From positions 1-24,965 of IMG/VR virus record IMGVR_UViG_3300006750_000074: a DNA stretch of 24,965 nt. One strand, 5' to 3'. The notes under the pieces are model-generated. The model was not told the DNA's origin. It ran no database searches and saw only the letters and a program-made list of their open reading frames with translations. Below, piece after piece: positions 20,722-24,965 of the stretch. The number at the start of each line of letters is the position of its first letter. Within the stretch, counting starts at the first letter, position 1. A program made the translations under genes and the position numbers. This DNA comes from a virus.

Positions 20722-21018
20722 ATGATTGATGTTAGTAATGTTTTCAAACCAGGGGTAACACACACTTTGTCTGCCACCACCAGCAGTGGTGCGACCAGAA
20801 CTTCTGCGTTTAGCGACCAAGTTACTGTTGTGATGCTCACAGCTACTGATGACTGCTTTATAGCATTTGACATTGGTGGTGGACCAACCGCTACCACATC
20901 TTCAGTATTCATAACTCAAGACACACCCTACCTATTTGGGGTCAGTTCTGGGTCTATGTGCGCTGCCATAACATCTGGTGGCACTTCCACAGTCTACGTT
21001 ACTGAATTAAGTCGGTAA
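20722..21018 (+). CDS. Probable head decoration or structural protein, 98 aa
   Basis: The product is almost all beta in appearance and Thr/Ser/Ala/Gly-rich (THTLSATTSSGATRTSAFSDQ, VVMLTATDDCFIAFDI, PYLFGVSSGSMCAAITSG, STVYVTELSR). This is the composition of small phage decoration or cement proteins and of collar beta-sandwiches. It carries two Cys. AAGG precedes the ATG. There is no catalytic motif. Its place after the capsid gene favours a structural role, but sequence alone cannot prove it. Confidence 0.7.
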   Translation: MIDVSNVFKPGVTHTLSATTSSGATRTSAFSDQVTVVMLTATDDCFIAFDIGGGPTATTSSVFITQDTPYLFGVSSGSMCAAITSGGTSTVYVTELSR

Positions 21019-21606
21019 GTGCGTAATGTCGCTGTAGTGGGGTTAGCCCCCTCTACACATGACGACGCACCCTACAATGACCCTAACTGGGAAGTGTGGG
21101 GACTCCCCTGGGACGAAGAGGGTTGGCCCTACTTTAATCGCTTGCTCGATATACACCCCTTGGAGTGCATAAGGGAAGCAACTCCATCATTTTACCGGAG
21201 AGGATACGAAGGCAGACTCAGGGAACTAGATGCTCCTTTGTATATGCAGGAGGCCTACCCTGACATCCCCAACGCTATTCGATACCCACTAGAGGAAGTT
21301 TCCTCAGAAGTGGGGGACTACTACAGCTCTTCCATTGCTTACCTTTTAGGGATGGCCATAGTAGAGAAGGTAGACAGGATAGGAATATGGGGGGTTGACA
21401 TGGATTCTGAAGGTGCCCCTGGCCATGCAAATGAATACCGGGATGAACGCCCTAATTGTGAATACTTGATTGGCTTTGCACGGGCTAAAGGTATAGATAT
21501 CTACTTACCCGATGCTTGCCCACTCTTAAAATTTAATGGTGAATTCCCATTAGGGAAAGTTACCCCAAAATACGGACACCGTTATGGATATTTGGAAAAA
21601 AACTAG
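21019..21606 (+). CDS. Rossmann-like conserved phage protein of unknown function, 195 aa (GTG start)
   Basis: The start is GTG, right after the previous stop. The N-terminus VAVVGLAPSTHDDAPYNDPNWEVWGLPWD resembles a Rossmann first strand-loop (V-A-V-V-G-x-A-P-S) that in other phages opens proteins with a W-E-V-W-G motif. It is followed by LDIHPLE, a YSSSIAYLLGMAIVEKV helix and IGIWGVDMDSE, the second nucleotide-site-like strand. The final part contains GIDIYLPDACPLLK. A nucleotide or sugar-nucleotide binding role is plausible, but the enzyme activity is not known to me. It is unusual inside a connector gene run. Confidence 0.8.
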   Translation: MRNVAVVGLAPSTHDDAPYNDPNWEVWGLPWDEEGWPYFNRLLDIHPLECIREATPSFYRRGYEGRLRELDAPLYMQEAYPDIPNAIRYPLEEVSSEVGDYYSSSIAYLLGMAIVEKVDRIGIWGVDMDSEGAPGHANEYRDERPNCEYLIGFARAKGIDIYLPDACPLLKFNGEFPLGKVTPKYGHRYGYLEKN

Positions 21607-22233
21607 ATGGCTATAGGAACTTACACAGAACTCAAAACCGCTGTAGCGAACTGGATCAACAGGGATGACCTGACAGACCGAATCCCAGAGTTTATAGCAT
21701 TAGCGGAGGCACGGTTCAACCGTATGCTCCGGGTGAGTGCTATGGAGGGTCTTTACACTGCAGACACCGTTAAGTCTCAGAGGAACTACAACTTACCCCC
21801 ACGATACCTACAGATGAGATCCCTGCGCTTAAACAGGGACCCACTGGTTGTACTCACATACCTAACTCCAGAAATGATGGATAGAGTCTGGGCTGGGAGT
21901 GCGGTAGGAATTCCTAACGCTTATACCATTAAGGCCAATGATATATTTTTAGGACCTGCTCCTTCTGCTGTATACGAAATGGAGATGGATTATTTTAGGA
22001 AGTTCGATGCTTTGTCCGCTTCCACCGCAACCAACTGGGTGATGATAAATGCCCCAGATGTTTATCTTTATGGCAGTCTTCTTGAGGCTGAACCTTTCAT
22101 AATGAATGACCAGAGAACCGCTTTGTGGTCTGCTGCATTTTACAAAGCAATAGAAGACATACAACTTCAGAATGATAAAGACAGACACTCTGGTTCTGAA
22201 ATGAGAGTAATGAATACTAGCGGATATCCATAA
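21607..22233 (+). CDS. Head-tail adaptor protein (gp4/gp7-adaptor-like), 208 aa
   Basis: The N-terminus TYTELKTAVANWINRDDLTDRIPEFIALAEARFNRMLRVSAME is a typical adaptor start, in which the ring-forming helices contact the portal. It is followed by LPPRYLQMRSLRLNRDP, PNAYTIKANDIFLGPAPSAVYEMEMDYFRKFDALS and a helical C-terminus SLLEAEPFIMNDQRTALWSAAFYKAIEDIQLQND. That layout matches the widespread adaptor family that connects portal to tail in podovirus- and siphovirus-like particles. Intact, with a one-base overlap to the next gene (TAATG). Confidence 0.85.
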   Translation: MAIGTYTELKTAVANWINRDDLTDRIPEFIALAEARFNRMLRVSAMEGLYTADTVKSQRNYNLPPRYLQMRSLRLNRDPLVVLTYLTPEMMDRVWAGSAVGIPNAYTIKANDIFLGPAPSAVYEMEMDYFRKFDALSASTATNWVMINAPDVYLYGSLLEAEPFIMNDQRTALWSAAFYKAIEDIQLQNDKDRHSGSEMRVMNTSGYP

Positions 22234-22715
22234 TGGCTGCACCAATTCCATGGAGTAGTGCTACAACCCCTATAGACTGGGATGTCATAGCAATAAATTG
22301 GAATACCGCTGCTAAGGCTAACACGGGTACTTATGGAGCACTTACCGATCAAGCTGTTGCTGGTGAGGGGGCACTATCCCCTGAAGTTACATTCGGAGCT
22401 TTAGCGGACCAAACAAACACCGGCCTGTTAACAATACCGACCAGTGTATCACTTAGTTCCCTTGGAGGGATTGCTTCTACGGGCGGTATGAGTTTTTCTG
22501 GGATTGTTTCTATGGGGGCACTTGCAGGCCAAGCTATGAGCATGGGGTTATCCATCGCAGAGACTGCTTCGTTAGGAGTGCTCGGTGATTATGTTAACGG
22601 CGTTAATCATGCAGAAGATGTAAGTATGGGTGCGCTTGGTGACTGGTCTTCTACTAACGCATTTCTATGGAATGAGAAGTCGGACATAACAACAACCTGG
22701 ACAAAAGTACCTTAA
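22233..22715 (+). CDS. Repeat-rich structural protein, 160 aa
   Basis: After an N-terminal segment (MAAPIPWSSATTPIDWDVIAINWNT) the protein contains about five imperfect repeats of roughly 18-21 residues, each with a GALxDQ, GALAGQ or GVLGDY-type turn followed by a hydrophobic strand and a V/A-S/T-M/L/F step: TYGALTDQ, TFGALADQ, SLSSLGGI, SMGALAGQ, SLGVLGDY, SMGALGDW. Repeats of this kind occur in elongated tail or fibre proteins. The W-rich ends (IPWSS, DWSSTNAFLWN) could be contact sites. It directly follows the adaptor, so a tail-tube, collar or fibre-base role is likely. Confidence 0.7.
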   Translation: MAAPIPWSSATTPIDWDVIAINWNTAAKANTGTYGALTDQAVAGEGALSPEVTFGALADQTNTGLLTIPTSVSLSSLGGIASTGGMSFSGIVSMGALAGQAMSMGLSIAETASLGVLGDYVNGVNHAEDVSMGALGDWSSTNAFLWNEKSDITTTWTKVP

Positions 22716-22773
22716 AAAGGAGTAGCATAAATTGGATTTTCAACCAACTTTAGAGGCCCACGGAGGCTTACAC

Positions 22774-23304
22774 ATGAATGAGACAAAAGATGTAGATCTT
22801 AGCCTCGAAAATTATTGGGAAGTGGTTTGCCATGACTCAAACGGGGTCGAGAAGTGGATAGAGAAAAATAAGAACTTGGTCACTACGGCAGGCGCCAATC
22901 ACATACTGGATGGAACCTTCAAAAGTGGAACCCAGATTACAGCCTGGTACGTTGGTTTGACTAACACAGGAGCCACCCCTGCCATTGCGGATACCATGAG
23001 TTCCCACTCTGGTTGGACTGAGCTGGTACACACCACAAAATACTCAGAGACTGTAAGGCAGACCCTGACGTTAGGCTCTATCTCTGGAACAACCACAAGT
23101 ACCTGTGATAACAGCTCAAGCAAGGCAACCTTTTCTATGAACGCCACAAGCACAGTAGCAGGTGCGTTTGTTGTCAGTAATAACGCCACCTCTTCTGCGA
23201 CCGCAGGCACCCTATACGGTGTTGTGAACTTTGGTTCAGAGAGAGGAGTTATCAGTGGGGACACACTGACAGTTACGGTTACGCTTACTGCCAAAACAGC
23301 GTAG
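22774..23304 (+). CDS. Tail/structural protein with immunoglobulin-like composition, 176 aa
   Basis: ATG 22774 has GGAGG seven bases upstream and I prefer it; TTG 22732 with AGGAG nine bases upstream would give 190 residues. The N-terminus KDVDLSLENYWEVVCHDSNGVEKWIEKNKNLVTTAGANHILD with W-Y-V-G-L (AWYVGLTNTG) resembles a small phage tail or minor structural family in which a K-W-x-x-x-x-N-L-V-T-x-x-G-x-N motif recurs. The C-terminal half is Ser/Thr-rich beta structure. It may be a head or tail decoration or fibre subunit. Two plausible starts could make two products. Confidence 0.75.
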   Translation: MNETKDVDLSLENYWEVVCHDSNGVEKWIEKNKNLVTTAGANHILDGTFKSGTQITAWYVGLTNTGATPAIADTMSSHSGWTELVHTTKYSETVRQTLTLGSISGTTTSTCDNSSSKATFSMNATSTVAGAFVVSNNATSSATAGTLYGVVNFGSERGVISGDTLTVTVTLTAKTA

Positions 23305-23316
23305 TAGGAGGGTCTA

Positions 23317-23874
23317 ATGACTACTGAAAACGCTAGTTATATAAGCGAACTGAATGCTGCATACCCAGCCGACGGTGATGCCGTCGGTGAGGGTGGTGGT
23401 ACCACTACAGGAACCGGGTCTACTCGGGGCCACTTGAATATGATTAAGTATGCTTTGAAGACCCAGTTCAGTGGGTTATCAGGGACTACGGCTGTTACTT
23501 CCTCTGAAGCAGAGCTAAACCTGCTAGACGGTGTAACCGCCCTTGTGGCTCTGGCTTCTGACCAATCCTGGTCTGGTTCCCAAAGAGGAACCCCACAAAC
23601 TATTACCGAAGGTACTTTAATAGATTTGGATACAGGAAACAACTTCCTGTGGACTCCTTCGGGGGCAGATGAACTATCCTTCGCTAACGAAACTACTGGA
23701 CAATCAGGATTCATTAAACTGATAAATCCCTCTGCTTATGTTATTACCAAAGGCTCGGAGGTAAAAGCCTCTGCTACATTCCTTGCGGATGTTACAGCTG
23801 CAGGAACCTATCTGGTTACTTACTTTTGTGATGGAACTGACGTCTACGTTTCCGCTTCTGCTGCGCTTTCCTAA
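23317..23874 (+). CDS. Tail fibre-like protein, 185 aa
   Basis: GGAGG before the ATG sets the start. The product has a short N-terminal region (ASYISELNAAYPADGDAVGEGG), then VTSSEAELNLLDGVTA, a segment seen very often in phage tail fibres and spike stalks, and a beta-rich C-terminus (TITEGTLIDLDTGNNFLWTPSG, TYLVTYFCDGTDVYV). It should form a trimeric fibre or fibre-base part. Its stop overlaps the next ATG (TAATG), keeping the fibre genes in one coupled run. Confidence 0.75.
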   Translation: MTTENASYISELNAAYPADGDAVGEGGGTTTGTGSTRGHLNMIKYALKTQFSGLSGTTAVTSSEAELNLLDGVTALVALASDQSWSGSQRGTPQTITEGTLIDLDTGNNFLWTPSGADELSFANETTGQSGFIKLINPSAYVITKGSEVKASATFLADVTAAGTYLVTYFCDGTDVYVSASAALS

Positions 23875-24965
23875 TGACGCTACTCCAGTCAGGTCTTGCT
23901 AAATCGGCTGCTGCTGACGCCTACACCGTCGATCAATCTCTGCGCCTCAATGCTGCAGATACTCCATATTTAATTCGTACTCCCGGTACGGGTAATAGAA
24001 AAACGTGGAGTGTAAGTTTTTGGGCAAAATTAACTAAAGCAGATACCTCTAGTTACGGAGTAATATGGTCTGCTTGTGCGACATCCGCAAGCTTGCCGGG
24101 AGATGTAATTATTGTCGCAACTGGTAATGCTAACTGGAGATTTTGGATTGACGGCTCTTCGGAGGGCGATAGAGATCTTCAAGCAGTAGCAAGAGATCCA
24201 TCATCGTGGTCTCACGTAGTTTGTTTTTTTGATTCCCCAAACCAAACAATGGGGATGTATATCAATGGTGAATTGCAAACCGCTATGAGGGCTACAGGCA
24301 ATCCAACATTAAATTACGACTCAGATACATTTGATGGTTCTACTCCTATAAGGATAGGAGAACCAGCATCTACGCGAGCAGGAGATGATTGTCTTGATTG
24401 TTACGTTGCTGAGTTTCATATGGTTGATGGTCAGGCTCTTACTGCATCCGATTTTGGAGAAACCTCTGCCACAACTAACCAGTGGGTTCCCAAGGAATAC
24501 GAAGGTACTTATGGTGACGAAGGGTTTTACCTTAAATTTGCTTCAACAGAACTAGCGGATAGTTTTACGGATAGTTCTGACCCAACCGCATTTACCCCAA
24601 CGGAAGATTTAACTTGTCAGGTTCTTGTAGTTGGTGGTGGAGGTGGGAGTGGTACAAGAGGAAATGCTAATGGCGGTGGTGGAGCAGGTGGGCTTGTCTA
24701 TGTTTCCAGTTATGCCGTAACAGCAGATACAGATTATGCGATAACTGTAGGTGATGGGGGGGCATCAGTTGCAACCAGACCAACTGCCGCTACTGATGGT
24801 GCTGATTCTGTTTTTGATAGTGCTGATGTTGCTCAAATACTTACCGCAAGCGGCGGTTCTGGTGGGTCTACGAATGCTGATAATGCAAATGATGGTGGGT
24901 CAGGTGGTGGAGGATCAAATACTCAATATGGAGATGGAGTTTATGGTGATACCAATCAAGTAACA
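23874..24965 (+). CDS. Incomplete tail fibre: LamG-like jellyroll followed by Gly-rich domain
   Basis: The frame opens at ATG 23874 and runs off the right edge, 364 codons without a stop. Residues about 40-195 form a concanavalin/LamG-like jellyroll: RKTWSVSFWAKL, WRFWIDGSSEGD, SSWSHVVCFFDS, MGMYINGE, IRIGEP and YVAEFHMVDGQALTASDFGE, a motif set frequent in phage fibres that bind glycans. After about residue 245 comes a Gly-rich segment with VVGGGGGSG and GGGGAGG, then DYAITVGDGG. The domain combination fits a host-receptor-binding fibre. The part outside the window could hold further domains. Confidence 0.85.
   Translation, partial: MTLLQSGLAKSAAADAYTVDQSLRLNAADTPYLIRTPGTGNRKTWSVSFWAKLTKADTSSYGVIWSACATSASLPGDVIIVATGNANWRFWIDGSSEGDRDLQAVARDPSSWSHVVCFFDSPNQTMGMYINGELQTAMRATGNPTLNYDSDTFDGSTPIRIGEPASTRAGDDCLDCYVAEFHMVDGQALTASDFGETSATTNQWVPKEYEGTYGDEGFYLKFASTELADSFTDSSDPTAFTPTEDLTCQVLVVGGGGGSGTRGNANGGGGAGGLVYVSSYAVTADTDYAITVGDGGASVATRPTAATDGADSVFDSADVAQILTASGGSGGSTNADNANDGGSGGGGSNTQYGDGVYGDTNQVT

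Noticed and set aside
24751-24963. 70-codon plus-strand frame near the right edge
   Set aside because: It is a shadow of the open fibre gene read in another frame.

Overview
The window looks like part of the genome of a tailed double-stranded DNA phage, probably from an aquatic (likely marine) Gram-negative host. The evidence is a head-morphogenesis run (small and large terminase, portal, scaffold, DUF5309/SU10-type capsid, head-tail adaptor, tail and fibre proteins), a compact replication and nucleotide-metabolism operon (DnaB/RecA-like helicase, B12-type ribonucleotide reductase, single-strand-binding-like protein, several nucleases) and very dense packing with ATGA, TAATG and TGATG gene junctions. 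Two lipoprotein signals and a lipoprotein-plus-C-terminal-membrane-helix protein of unimolecular-spanin type argue for a host with an outer membrane. No tRNA, rRNA, integrase or phage RNA polymerase was seen.

Layout. (1) Positions 1-1283, plus strand: the end of a rightward operon of small proteins, including a 30-residue membrane peptide overlapping a lipoprotein with a C-terminal membrane helix (a possible lysis cassette). A strong terminator lies at 1310-1341. (2) Positions 1207-7555, minus strand: the leftward replication, recombination and nucleotide operon. It includes three short genes below 60 codons that are easy to miss: a 41-aa lipoprotein, a 55-aa Cys/His protein and an SSB-like protein with nested starts. 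A good sigma70-like promoter at 7667-7695 points into this operon. (3) Positions 7556-8574: about 1 kb without a convincing gene. It holds a 17-bp inverted repeat with its arms about 640 bp apart, a candidate structured RNA (7771-8093), a 13-bp direct repeat with 30-bp spacing followed by a very A+T-rich tract (origin-like), and a minus-strand terminator (8504-8532). (4) Positions 8575-11260, minus strand: an accessory cluster with a DUF932 phage/plasmid protein and small unknown proteins, two of them single-span membrane peptides. Its base usage differs from both flanks: CCWGG occurs 39 times in about 3.06 kb by hand count, against 16 in an equal length of the terminase region. (5) Positions 11261-11450: a GC-rich divergent intergenic region. 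(6) Positions 11451-24965, plus strand: two paralogous small proteins, packaging and head genes, an unusual 642-aa protein between terminase and portal, a Rossmann-like protein embedded among connector genes, and repeat-rich tail and fibre proteins ending in an incomplete LamG-like and Gly-rich fibre gene.

How it works together: the leftward operon would make nucleotides, unwind and protect DNA and process recombination or packaging intermediates. The right arm builds and fills the head and makes connector and fibre proteins. If the genome is circular or circularly permuted, the left-edge genes may be the end of the same late operon (lysis), but the window does not show this join. The parts least explained by known families are the 7.6-11.4 kb non-coding/accessory module, the terminase-portal insertion protein and the paired small proteins before the terminase.
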